A DNA stretch of 64,000 nucleotides from Nocardioides sp. Root190. Its GTDB lineage: Bacteria > Actinomycetota > Actinomycetes > Propionibacteriales > Nocardioidaceae. Both the position numbers and the translations under genes were made by a program. Numbering within the stretch: position 1 is the first letter of the stretch; each line of letters starts with the position of its first letter. Under the pieces are notes generated by a model that was not told the DNA's origin, did no database searches, and saw nothing but the letters and a program-made list of their open reading frames with translations. The stretch is from positions 24,130 through 88,129 of the forward strand of contig NZ_LMIA01000009.1 in NCBI RefSeq assembly GCF_001428565.1, given 5' to 3'. Shown here piece after piece: positions 38,238-46,257 of this stretch.

Positions 38238-38283
38238 GCTGCCCGCAACGGCAGCGAATCACCTCCGGAGCGGATGGCCGGAG
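38238..38283 (+). promoter_or_regulatory. Leader region before rpsM with two small hairpins
   Basis: The 161-nt gap between rpmJ and rpsM holds two short inverted repeats, gctgcc/ggcagc (38238-38255) and ctccgg/ccggag (38263-38283). They could be part of a regulatory leader for S13-S11-S4 (S4 autoregulation is known in other bacteria). No direct evidence beyond the pairing. Confidence 0.3.
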
Positions 38284-38346
38284 CTGGGACCCAGTGCCCG
38301 GACGCATCACGACCAGACCACCGTGAATTCCAAGGAGACGCCTTTC

Positions 38347-38724
38347 ATGGCACGCCTCGTCGGAGTTGACCTCCCGCGCGACAAGCGCATCGAGATCGCA
38401 CTCACCTACATCTACGGCATCGGCCGTACCCGCTCCCAGCAGCTGCTGGAGGTCACGGGCGTCAGCCCCAACCTCCGGGTGCACGAGCTCGGAGATGAAG
38501 AGCTGGTCAAGCTCCGCGACGCCATCGACGCCGCGGGCATCAAGATCGAAGGTGACCTCCGTCGTGAGGTCCAGGCCGACATCCGTCGCAAGATCGAGAT
38601 CGGCAGCTACCAGGGTCGCCGTCACCGCATGGGCCTTCCGGTCCGCGGACAGCGCACCAAGACCAACGCTCGTACCCGCAAGGGCCCGAAGCGCACGGTT
38701 GCCGGCAAGAAGAAGGCCAAGTGA
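38347..38724 (+). CDS. rpsM: 30S ribosomal protein S13
   Basis: 125 residues from the ATG at 38347, preceded by AAGGAG; an upstream ATG would add eight non-conserved residues. [20 protein letters not shown] and [18 protein letters not shown] are diagnostic. S13 contacts the 50S subunit (bridges B1a/B1b) and P-site tRNA. Confidence 0.98.
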   Translation: MARLVGVDLPRDKRIEIALTYIYGIGRTRSQQLLEVTGVSPNLRVHELGDEELVKLRDAIDAAGIKIEGDLRREVQADIRRKIEIGSYQGRRHRMGLPVRGQRTKTNARTRKGPKRTVAGKKKAK

Positions 38725-38779
38725 TCTGAGCCTCCGGCTCATCACTGCCTCACGACCAGCTTTCTCAAGGAGATAACGC

Positions 38780-39181
38780 ATGCCTCCCAAGGCTCGCGCG
38801 GGCGCCAAGAAGGTCCGCCGCAAGGAAAAGAAGAACGTTGCTCAGGGCGAAGCCCACATCAAGAGCACGTTCAACAACACGATCGTCACGATCACCGACC
38901 CCACCGGGGCAGTGATCTCGTGGGCCTCCGCCGGCACCGTCGGCTTCAAGGGCTCCCGCAAGTCCACCCCGTACGCCGCACAGATGGCTGCCGAGGCAGC
39001 TGGTCGTCGGGCGATGGATCACGGAATGAAGAAGATCGACGTCTTCGTCAAGGGCCCGGGTTCGGGCCGCGAGACGGCGATTCGTTCGCTGGGTGCGATC
39101 GGCCTCGAGGTCGGCACCATCCAGGACGTGACCCCCGCCCCGCACAACGGCTGCCGCCCGCCGAAGCGCCGGCGCGTCTGA
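38780..39181 (+). CDS. rpsK: 30S ribosomal protein S11
   Basis: 133 residues. [20 protein letters not shown] and the C-terminal [18 protein letters not shown] are conserved. S11 forms the 30S platform with S7 and S18. Perfect AAGGAGATA ribosome site. Confidence 0.99.
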   Translation: MPPKARAGAKKVRRKEKKNVAQGEAHIKSTFNNTIVTITDPTGAVISWASAGTVGFKGSRKSTPYAAQMAAEAAGRRAMDHGMKKIDVFVKGPGSGRETAIRSLGAIGLEVGTIQDVTPAPHNGCRPPKRRRV

Positions 39182-39213
39182 GCGTCTGACCAGGACTTAG
39201 AGGAGATACCACC

Positions 39214-39822
39214 ATGGCCCGTTACACCGGACCTATCACCAAGAAGTCGCGCCGTCTCGGCGTCGACCTCGTCGGCGGCGACGCTGCCTTCGAGAAGCGC
39301 CCCTACCCGCCCGGACAGCACGGCCGCGCGCGGATCAAGGAGAGCGAGTACCGCAACCAGCTGCAGGAGAAGCAGAAGGCGCGTTACACCTACGGCATCC
39401 TCGAGCGCCAGTTCCACAAGTACTACGTGGAGGCTGCTCGCCGCCAGGGCAAGACCGGCGACAACCTGCTCCAGCTCCTGGAGTGCCGCCTCGACAACGT
39501 GGTCTACCGTGCCGGCTTCGCCCGCACGCGCCGCGCTGCTCGCCAGCTCGTGTCCCACGGACACTTCCTGGTCAACGGCAAGAAGGTCGACATCCCGTCC
39601 TTCCAGGTCACGCAGTACGACATCATCGACGTGCGCGAGAAGTCGCTCGAGATGACGCCGTTCATCGTCGCCCGTGAGACCCACGGCGAGCGGGTCGTCC
39701 CGGCCTGGCTCGAGGCAGTCCCGACCCGCATGCGGATCCTGGTGCACTCGGTGCCGGTTCGCGCGCAGATCGACCTGCCCATCCAGGAGCAGCTCATCGT
39801 GGAGTACTACTCCAAGAAGTAG
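39214..39822 (+). CDS. rpsD: 30S ribosomal protein S4
   Basis: 202 residues. The N-terminus lacks the zinc cysteines (MARYTGPITKKSRRLGVDL), so this is the C- form. The S4 RNA-binding domain (LECRLDNVVYRAGFARTRRA, ARQLVSHGHFLVNGKKVDIP) is intact. S4 nucleates 30S assembly. GAGGAGATA precedes the ATG. Confidence 0.99.
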   Translation: MARYTGPITKKSRRLGVDLVGGDAAFEKRPYPPGQHGRARIKESEYRNQLQEKQKARYTYGILERQFHKYYVEAARRQGKTGDNLLQLLECRLDNVVYRAGFARTRRAARQLVSHGHFLVNGKKVDIPSFQVTQYDIIDVREKSLEMTPFIVARETHGERVVPAWLEAVPTRMRILVHSVPVRAQIDLPIQEQLIVEYYSKK

Positions 39823-39931
39823 TTCTCGAGGCGGTCGGGGGCGGCAACGTCCCCGACTGCACCCTCTCTTCTCCTATTCGCACCACATCTGGATCCTCAT
39901 ATAGCGGTCGATCCGGAAAGGAAAGAAAAAA

Positions 39932-40954
39932 GTGCTCATCGCACAGCGCCCCACCCTGTCGGAGGAGACCGTCGACCAGTTCCGGTCGCGCTTCGTCATC
40001 GAGCCCCTCGAGCCCGGCTTCGGCTACACGCTCGGCAACTCGCTGCGTCGTACCCTCCTCTCCTCGATCCCCGGTGCCTCGGTCACGAGCATCAAGGTCG
40101 ACGGCGTCCTCCACGAGTTCTCGACCATCGAGGGCGTCAAGGAAGACCTGACCGAGATCATCCTCAACCTGAAGGGTCTGGTCGTCTCCTCCGAGCACGA
40201 CGAGCCCGTCACGATGTACCTGCGCAAGTCCGGTGCCGGTGACGTCACGGGTGCCGACATCGCGCCGCCCGCCGGCGTCGAGGTCCACAACCCCGACCTC
40301 AAGCTCGCCACCCTGGGCGACAACGGCAAGGTCGAGCTCGAGCTCGTCGTCGAGCGTGGCCGCGGCTACGTCTCCGCCGTCCAGAACAAGGGTGCCGACA
40401 ACGAGATCGGCCGGATCCCGGTCGACTCCATCTACAGCCCCGTGCTGAAGGTGACCTACAAGGTCGAGGCCACCCGAGTCGAGCAGCGCACCGACTTCGA
40501 CAAGCTCGTCATCGACGTCGAGACCAAGCCGTCCATCCTGCCCCGCGACGCCATCGCGTCGGCCGGTAAGACGCTGGTCGAGCTCTTCGGCCTGGCCCGT
40601 GAGCTCAACGTCGAGGCCGAGGGCATCGACATCGGCCCCTCGCCCGTCGACGAGCAGCTCGCCGCCGACCTCGCCCTCCCGGTCGAGGACCTGCAGCTGA
40701 CCGTCCGGTCCTACAACTGCCTCAAGCGCGAGGGCATCCACACCGTGGGTGAGCTCCTCAGCCGCTCGGAGCAGGACCTGCTGGACATCCGCAACTTCGG
40801 TGCGAAGTCCATCGACGAGGTCAAGGCCAAGCTCCACGAGATGGGCCTGTCCCTCAAGGACAGCGCTCCGGGCTTCGACCCGTCCGCCGCCCTCGCGAAC
40901 TACAGCGAGGACGAGGACGAGGACGAGAGCTTCGTCGAGGACGAGCAGTTCTGA
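39932..40954 (+). CDS. rpoA: RNA polymerase alpha subunit
   Basis: 340 residues. N-terminal assembly domain ([20 protein letters not shown]), linker, and alpha-CTD ([40 protein letters not shown]) with a very acidic tail ending [17 protein letters not shown] start after AAGGAAAG. The acidic tail is typical of actinobacteria. Confidence 0.99.
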   Translation: MLIAQRPTLSEETVDQFRSRFVIEPLEPGFGYTLGNSLRRTLLSSIPGASVTSIKVDGVLHEFSTIEGVKEDLTEIILNLKGLVVSSEHDEPVTMYLRKSGAGDVTGADIAPPAGVEVHNPDLKLATLGDNGKVELELVVERGRGYVSAVQNKGADNEIGRIPVDSIYSPVLKVTYKVEATRVEQRTDFDKLVIDVETKPSILPRDAIASAGKTLVELFGLARELNVEAEGIDIGPSPVDEQLAADLALPVEDLQLTVRSYNCLKREGIHTVGELLSRSEQDLLDIRNFGAKSIDEVKAKLHEMGLSLKDSAPGFDPSAALANYSEDEDEDESFVEDEQF

Positions 40955-40966
40955 GTTGATGGCGTG

Positions 40967-41058
40967 AGCGTGTCGCCAGTCGACGAGGACCGCACGGGCG
41001 CTCGCTGCGCTCGGCCCGCGGGACCTCGTCGACGCGGCTTCGCCGCGGGCGACACGCT
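40967..41058. repeat. Nested inverted repeat between rpoA and rplQ
   Basis: An 11-bp outer repeat (40967-40977 with 41048-41058) and a 10-bp inner repeat (40979-40988 with 41024-41033) build a 92-nt structure, with small GC-rich stems inside. It resembles the palindromic intergenic elements seen at 63275-63640 in size and base composition but not in sequence. It is a candidate REP-like element or processing/termination structure. Confidence 0.6.
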
Positions 41059-41169
41059 GCCACGCCGCGGTTGGCTTCCGTAGGACCAGCCTTGGTCTGG
41101 CGGCAAGACGGCCGCGGGTGAATCTCACCAGTACCACCGCAGTTCGCAGCAGCACCTTCACCTGAATCT

Positions 41170-41217
41170 CCGGTACCTCACACGGCCGGATCCACCCCCG
41201 GTACCTCACACGGCCGG
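41170..41217 (+). repeat. 20-bp direct repeat upstream of rplQ
   Basis: The 20-bp sequence ccggtacctcacacggccgg occurs at 41170-41189 and again at 41198-41217, 28 bp apart start to start, and ends 17 nt before the rplQ ATG. It could result from a small duplication, or provide two binding sites in the rplQ leader. Confidence 0.8.
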
Positions 41218-41234
41218 GGAGAAACGAGAGAGCA

Positions 41235-41795
41235 ATGCCCAAGCCCAAGAAGGGGCCCCGCCACGGCGGGAGCGCCGCGCACCAGCGCCTCATCCTGTCG
41301 AACCTGGCCACCGCGCTCTTCGAGCACGGCCGGATCACCACGACCGAGGCCAAGGCGCGCACGCTGCGTCCGTACGCCGAGAAGCTGATCACCAAGGCGA
41401 AGAAGGCGCACGCGGGCGAGAACCCGCTGCACCAGCGTCGCGAGGTCCTCAAGGACATCCGCGACAAGGGCGTGGTCCACACGCTCTTCGCCGACATCGC
41501 GCCGACGTTCTCCGAGCGTCCGGGTGGCTACACCCGGATCACGAAGATCGGTCCCCGTGCGGGCGACAACGCCCCCATGGCCGTCATCGAGCTGGTGACC
41601 GAGGCGTTCACGCCGTCCGCGCCGAAGGCCCCCAAGGCCGAGCCGGTCGTCGAGGCTGCTCCGGCTGAGGTCGAGGAGGCCCCCGTGGCCGCCGAGGTCG
41701 AGGCCACCGAGGTCGAGGAGACCGAGGCCGCTGAGGTCGAGGCCACCGAGGAGGCTCCCGCCGAGGAGTCCGCCGAGGACGCCGACAAGGCCTGA
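41235..41795 (+). CDS. rplQ: 50S ribosomal protein L17
   Basis: 186 residues. The first 120 or so are the family domain ([40 protein letters not shown]). A 60-residue tail of Glu/Ala/Val repeats ([20 protein letters not shown]) follows; such extensions occur in actinobacterial L17. It is the last gene of the alpha operon and is followed by a terminator. Confidence 0.98.
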   Translation: MPKPKKGPRHGGSAAHQRLILSNLATALFEHGRITTTEAKARTLRPYAEKLITKAKKAHAGENPLHQRREVLKDIRDKGVVHTLFADIAPTFSERPGGYTRITKIGPRAGDNAPMAVIELVTEAFTPSAPKAPKAEPVVEAAPAEVEEAPVAAEVEATEVEETEAAEVEATEEAPAEESAEDADKA

Positions 41796-41811
41796 GCCCT
41801 GCTCAACCGAA

Positions 41812-41850
41812 GGCCCGCCACCCGCGAGGGTGGCGGGCCCTCGTGCTTTT
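41812..41850 (+). terminator. Rho-independent terminator after rplQ
   Basis: A perfect 12-bp stem (41812-41823 and 41828-41839) with a 4-nt loop, followed by a short T run (tgctttt). It lies 17 nt after the stop and closes the alpha operon. Confidence 0.9.
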
Positions 41851-41871
41851 CTGCTGGCTCGCGAAGGTCCG

Positions 41872-41877
41872 TAGACT
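41872..41877 (+). promoter_or_regulatory. Candidate -10 of ispH (leaderless)
   Basis: TAGACT is 6 nt before the ispH ATG at 41884. The spacing leaves no room for a 5' leader, so ispH is probably transcribed leaderless directly behind the rplQ terminator. Confidence 0.55.
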
Positions 41878-41883
41878 GGAGCC

Positions 41884-42900
41884 ATGACGATCGACCTGGG
41901 GACCCCTCGCCTGATCGAGGACGGCCAGCGTGAGGTGCTGCTGGCGGCCCCGCGGGGCTACTGCGCCGGCGTCGACCGCGCGGTCGTGACCGTCGAGCAG
42001 GCGCTCGACCTCTACGGCTCGCCCGTCTACGTGCGCAAGCAGATCGTCCACAACAAGCACGTGGTGGCCAACCTCGAGGCGCGCGGCGCGATCTTCGTCG
42101 AGGAGCTCGACGAGGTCCCTGCTGGCGCCACCGTGGTCTTCTCCGCGCACGGTGTCTCGCCCGCCGTCGTCAACGAAGCGGCCGAGCGGGAGCTGAAGAC
42201 CATCGACGCGACGTGCCCGCTGGTCACGAAGGTGCACCGGGAGGCCGTTCGATTCGCGGCCGACGGCTACACCATCCTGCTGATCGGACACGCCGGTCAC
42301 GAGGAGGTCGAGGGCACCGCCGGCGAGGCCCCCGATCAGACCGTGCTCGTCGAGCACCCCGACGACGTGGACCGCCTGGAGTTCCCTGCGGACGCCAAGC
42401 TGGCCTGGCTCTCGCAGACGACCCTGAGCGTCGACGAGACGATGGAGACGGTCCGGCGGCTGCGCGCGAAGTTCCCCCAGCTCGAGGACCCGCCCAGCGA
42501 CGACATCTGCTACGCCACCCAGAACCGCCAGGTCGCCGTCAAGGAGATCGGCGCCACCGCCGACCTGGTGATCGTGGTCGGCTCTGCCAACTCCTCCAAC
42601 TCCGTGCGCCTGGTCGAGGTCGCCCTCGAGGTCGGCGCGAAGGCGTCGTACCGCATCGACGACGTGTCCGAGCTGGACGAGGCCTGGCTGGAGGGTGCCG
42701 CCACGGTCAGCGTCACCTCCGGTGCGTCGGTGCCCGACCACCTCGTGACCGAGGTCCTGGCCTACCTCGCCGAGCGCGGCTACCCCGACGCCCGGGCGGT
42801 CCAGACGGCCGAGGAGACCTTGGCCTTCTCGCTGCCCAAGGAGCTGCACCGCGACCTCAAGGCCGCAGGACGCAGCACCAAGACCGCCGTACGGCTCTGA
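41884..42900 (+). CDS. ispH: 4-hydroxy-3-methylbut-2-enyl diphosphate reductase
   Basis: 338 residues; the last step of the MEP isoprenoid pathway, giving IPP and DMAPP. The three iron-sulfur cysteines are Cys27 ([12 protein letters not shown]), Cys111 ([11 protein letters not shown]) and Cys209 (ICYATQNRQ); the catalytic Glu/His/Thr motifs are intact. It overlaps the next gene at TGATG. In many actinobacteria the gene lies near a DUF6542 gene and ychF, as here. Confidence 0.98.
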   Translation: MTIDLGTPRLIEDGQREVLLAAPRGYCAGVDRAVVTVEQALDLYGSPVYVRKQIVHNKHVVANLEARGAIFVEELDEVPAGATVVFSAHGVSPAVVNEAAERELKTIDATCPLVTKVHREAVRFAADGYTILLIGHAGHEEVEGTAGEAPDQTVLVEHPDDVDRLEFPADAKLAWLSQTTLSVDETMETVRRLRAKFPQLEDPPSDDICYATQNRQVAVKEIGATADLVIVVGSANSSNSVRLVEVALEVGAKASYRIDDVSELDEAWLEGAATVSVTSGASVPDHLVTEVLAYLAERGYPDARAVQTAEETLAFSLPKELHRDLKAAGRSTKTAVRL

Positions 42901-43517
42901 TGGCTCGCTACCTGGACGTCCACCCCGAGAATCCGCAGCCGCGGATGCTCCAGCAGATCGTCGACGCGCTGCACGACGATGCCCTGATCGCCTACCCGAC
43001 CGACTCCGGCTACGCCCTGGGCTGCCGGGTCGGCAACCGCGACGGGCGGGACCGGATCCTCAAGATCCGCGGCCTCGACGACCGGCACCACTTCACCCTG
43101 GTGTGTCGCGACTTCAGCCAGCTCGGGCAGCTCGTCCACGTCGACAACGCTGCCTTCCGGGCGATCCGCTCCGCGACGCCCGGGCCCTACACGTTCATCC
43201 TGCCCGGCATGCCCGAGGTCCCGCGTCGGTTGCTCCACCCCAAGAAGCGCACCGTCGGCGTCCGCATCCCCGACCACGTCGTGGTGCGCGAGATCCTGGA
43301 CCTGCTCGGCGAGCCCCTGCTGTCCAGCTCACTGATCCTGCCCGGCGAGACCGAGCCGCGGACGATGGGCTGGGAGATCAAGGAAGACCTCGACCACGTG
43401 GTCGACATCGTCGTCGAGGCGGGAGAGACCCCGGCCGAGCCGACCACCGTCGTGGACTGGTCCGACGGCGCCCCGGAGATCATCCGTCGCGGTGCCGGCG
43501 ACCCCGATCGATTCTGA
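42900..43517 (+). CDS. YciO/Sua5/YrdC-type RNA-binding protein
   Basis: 205 residues from the ATG overlapping ispH. The YrdC-like fold is seen in ALIAYPTDSGYALGC, RDRILKIRGLDDRHHFTLVC, GPYTFILPGMPEVPRRL and TVGVRIPDHVVVREIL. The length and the lack of a SUA5 domain put it in the YciO branch and not the TsaC enzymes of t6A synthesis. Its exact role is unclear; related proteins bind double-stranded RNA or threonylcarbamoyl-AMP. Confidence 0.85.
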   Translation: MARYLDVHPENPQPRMLQQIVDALHDDALIAYPTDSGYALGCRVGNRDGRDRILKIRGLDDRHHFTLVCRDFSQLGQLVHVDNAAFRAIRSATPGPYTFILPGMPEVPRRLLHPKKRTVGVRIPDHVVVREILDLLGEPLLSSSLILPGETEPRTMGWEIKEDLDHVVDIVVEAGETPAEPTTVVDWSDGAPEIIRRGAGDPDRF

Positions 43518-43527
43518 GCACGCTGCG

Positions 43528-43962
43528 TCAGCGTGGGTGACGTTCGGCGTACTGACGCCGCACGAGCAGCAGGGCCAGGCAGGCGCCGTACCCACCGGCG
43601 AGCGCGAGGGCGTGGGCCGACAGCCCTGAGACCGTGGCCTGGACCGCGCCGTCGCCCGCCTGGGCGATGGCCCCCGGCTCGCTGACGGCGAGCAGGAGGA
43701 CGACCGTGAACATCGCGAGCGGTGGTGCCACCCCGACCGCGAAGAAGTCCTCGTGGCGGATGGTCAGCGCGGCGGCGACGCTGAGCGTCACGAACACCAG
43801 GTCGTAGAACAGGCCGAGGCCCTCGGAGAGCATCAGGTCCAGGACCATCGCTGTCACCAGCAGGGCGATGCCCAGCGGGACCGCGTCGCGTGCGGGGCGG
43901 ACGCCCTGCTCCCACAGCGTGCGCGGCCGTGGACGTACGACGGCACTGGACACGTTCTCCAC
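43528..43962 (-). CDS. DUF6542-type membrane protein
   Basis: 144 residues with four predicted membrane helices (about 28-47, 50-68, 78-95, 115-133) and a positively charged cytoplasmic N-terminus. Small integral membrane proteins of this kind lie between ispH and ychF in mycobacteria and other actinobacteria. Function unknown. Here it is convergent with the YciO-type gene (10-nt gap). Confidence 0.75.
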   Translation of the reverse strand: MENVSSAVVRPRPRTLWEQGVRPARDAVPLGIALLVTAMVLDLMLSEGLGLFYDLVFVTLSVAAALTIRHEDFFAVGVAPPLAMFTVVLLLAVSEPGAIAQAGDGAVQATVSGLSAHALALAGGYGACLALLLVRRQYAERHPR

Positions 43963-44019
43963 GTTAGTGCGGCAGGTCCCCGGATCCGGCGACCTGGGTG
44001 CCGTGTCGTGGTGCCGTGC

Positions 44020-46257
44020 TCAGAACGACGTACCGGCGCGCAGCCGCTCGAGGAGCGCTTCGGAGGTGAGGGGACGGGCGACGGCCCACCCCTGCAGCAG
44101 CCAGACACCGGAGCCGCTGGCGAAGGCGCGCTGCTCGGCGTCCTCGACCCCCTCGGCGACGACGGGGAAGCCGAGGTCGACCAGCAGGTCGGTGACGTGC
44201 ACCAGCAGACGACGTCCGGCGGGGGTGTCGGTGGCGACGATGTCCCGGTCGATCTTCACCAGGTCCCACGGCCACTGGGTGAGCAGCGAGTAGGTGGCGT
44301 AGCCGGCGCCGTAGTCGTCGATGGCCAGCCCGATCCCTGCGTCGCGCAGCTCCTCGGCGGTGGCGCGGTGATCGTCGGTCCAGTCCTCGAAGGCGCGCTC
44401 GGAGACCTCCAGGACGAGCTCGATGCCGTGGATCCGCACCAGCTCGCGCAGGGTGGCGAGCAGGCCGCTGTCGGAGCGGAGCTGGGCGAACTCGATGTTG
44501 ACCAGCAACGTGATCCGTCGGCCGACGAGCGCCTCGACCTGCCGGACGGCGTCGATGGCCCGCCGTGCGACGACCTCGGTGACCTCGTCGAGCAGGCTGG
44601 AGCGTTGGGCGGAGCCGACCACCAGCACGGGGGACAGGCGTCCGAAGACCTGGTCCTCGACCCGGACCAGGGCCTCCACGGCCTCGAGCTCACCGCTCTT
44701 CGCGGCGACCAGCGGCTGGAGGACCACGGCGAATCCGTCGTCGGAGAGGAGCCGGGCGATCACTTCCGACTGGGCCTCGGCCTGGACGCGCGGCCGGGCG
44801 TCCCTGGCCGCGCGCATCGCGGACTCGGCCCGGCGGATCACGGCGTCGATGAGCTCGTGCGGATCACGGGAGGCGGCCACACCGAGCGAGGCGCTCACCT
44901 GCATCACCTGGTCACCGATCGCCTGGGGCTCCTCGACGAGACTGCGGACCCGGGCGTCGAGCTCCTCGACGGCCGCGTCGCTGTCGAGCACGGTGAGCAG
45001 GATGAACTCGTCGCCACCGAAGCGGCACATCTCGACGTTCTCGGGGAGTCCGGTCCGCAACCGTGTGCCGAGGGCGCTGAGCACGAGGTCGGTGTCGAGG
45101 TGACCCAGCTCGGTGTCGAGTGGCTCGAGCCCGTCGAGGTCGAGGAAGACCACCACGATGCGGCGCTGGCCGCCGCGGGCATTGCCGAGACGCTCGACCC
45201 GCTGGCGGAAGTGGGGGTACGTCGGCAGCCCGGTCAGGTCGTCGGTGGTCGCCTGGTGGCGCAGCTGCTCCTCCTTCAGTGCGTGGGCGCGGGAGGTGTC
45301 GGAGAGTCCTGCGAGGGCGCTGAGCAGCCGGGCATCGGCCCGGGTGAAGGGGAGGTCGCCGCGCACCCGTTCGACCACGAGGTAGCCGTGCTCGTGGAGA
45401 GCGATGCTGAGCTGGCCCGGCCCGCTTCCGCTGGAGGGCTGGGTCCGTGCGTCCTGCGCCCGGATCGCGGACCTCGCGAATCCGGCGAGGGTGTTCTCGA
45501 TCTGGTCGGCGGGCCACGGCATGGCCTGGCCGGCGGCCGCCAGCGCATCGACGCCCCGCACGCTCGCCTGGAGCCGGGCGAGCAGGATCTGTCCGACCAC
45601 GAAGGTGGCCAGGCAGGCGGCTCCGAGCAAGCCCGTGATGAGGTGCGGGTCGTGGGTGTAGGCCTCGCGCAGCATCGCCACGACGCAGCAGGCCAGGACG
45701 AGTCCGCCGAACGCGAGCCCGGCGTCAGCGCGTCGTACGCCGCCGACGACCCGGTCGATGTGGCGCACCCCGACGCGCAGGAGCTCCAGCGTGACCAGGG
45801 TGAGGGTGTAGACGACGGCGGCCGTGACGGCACGGTCGACCGGCCAGAGGACGGTGTCGATCGAGCGCGAGACCGCGACCATGGTGGCGCCGCCGAGCAC
45901 CTCGATGCTGCCGCGGCCGATGCTGCGCCCGGTGTCGAAGAGCACCAGGTGGCTGAGCAGCACGACGACCGCCCAGACCGGCAGGAACACGAGCGGGTGG
46001 TCCAAGTCGTAGGCGAACAGGACCGCTGGCGCCGTGCTGGCGCGCAGCGCCCCGGCGGCGGACTCGATCACCATCCCGTAGCGGATCAGCACCGGCACGC
46101 TGGCCAGCGCGACGATGCTGAAGGTGTTCCAGTCCGGGAGGGAGAAGTCGTGCTTCGCGGCGGTGCCGACGATCACGGCCAGGGCCGCGACGAGGAGCCC
46201 GACGTCCAGGGCACTCACGCTGCGCCGCAGCGCCCGTCGTCCGGAGGGCTCAGACAT
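44020..46257 (-). CDS. Membrane-bound GGDEF-EAL protein (c-di-GMP turnover)
   Basis: 745 residues. About seven membrane helices (15-240), a GAF-like region (about 255-340), an intact GGDEF motif at 414-418 in RFGGDEFILL, and an EAL domain with Glu528 in EALVRVED. The EAL ligands look complete (VLQPLV, NIEF, LEVSER, DDYGAGYATYS, KIDRD, VAEGVED), so both synthesis and hydrolysis of c-di-GMP are possible. The start overlaps the glycosyltransferase stop by 8 nt: they are co-transcribed, so this enzyme probably sets the c-di-GMP level for that synthase. Confidence 0.92.
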   Translation of the reverse strand: MSEPSGRRALRRSVSALDVGLLVAALAVIVGTAAKHDFSLPDWNTFSIVALASVPVLIRYGMVIESAAGALRASTAPAVLFAYDLDHPLVFLPVWAVVVLLSHLVLFDTGRSIGRGSIEVLGGATMVAVSRSIDTVLWPVDRAVTAAVVYTLTLVTLELLRVGVRHIDRVVGGVRRADAGLAFGGLVLACCVVAMLREAYTHDPHLITGLLGAACLATFVVGQILLARLQASVRGVDALAAAGQAMPWPADQIENTLAGFARSAIRAQDARTQPSSGSGPGQLSIALHEHGYLVVERVRGDLPFTRADARLLSALAGLSDTSRAHALKEEQLRHQATTDDLTGLPTYPHFRQRVERLGNARGGQRRIVVVFLDLDGLEPLDTELGHLDTDLVLSALGTRLRTGLPENVEMCRFGGDEFILLTVLDSDAAVEELDARVRSLVEEPQAIGDQVMQVSASLGVAASRDPHELIDAVIRRAESAMRAARDARPRVQAEAQSEVIARLLSDDGFAVVLQPLVAAKSGELEAVEALVRVEDQVFGRLSPVLVVGSAQRSSLLDEVTEVVARRAIDAVRQVEALVGRRITLLVNIEFAQLRSDSGLLATLRELVRIHGIELVLEVSERAFEDWTDDHRATAEELRDAGIGLAIDDYGAGYATYSLLTQWPWDLVKIDRDIVATDTPAGRRLLVHVTDLLVDLGFPVVAEGVEDAEQRAFASGSGVWLLQGWAVARPLTSEALLERLRAGTSF

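Noticed and set aside
42900..43517. Threonylcarbamoyl-AMP synthase (TsaC/Sua5)
   Set aside because: YrdC-like fold is present but length, sequence and missing SUA5 domain fit YciO better.
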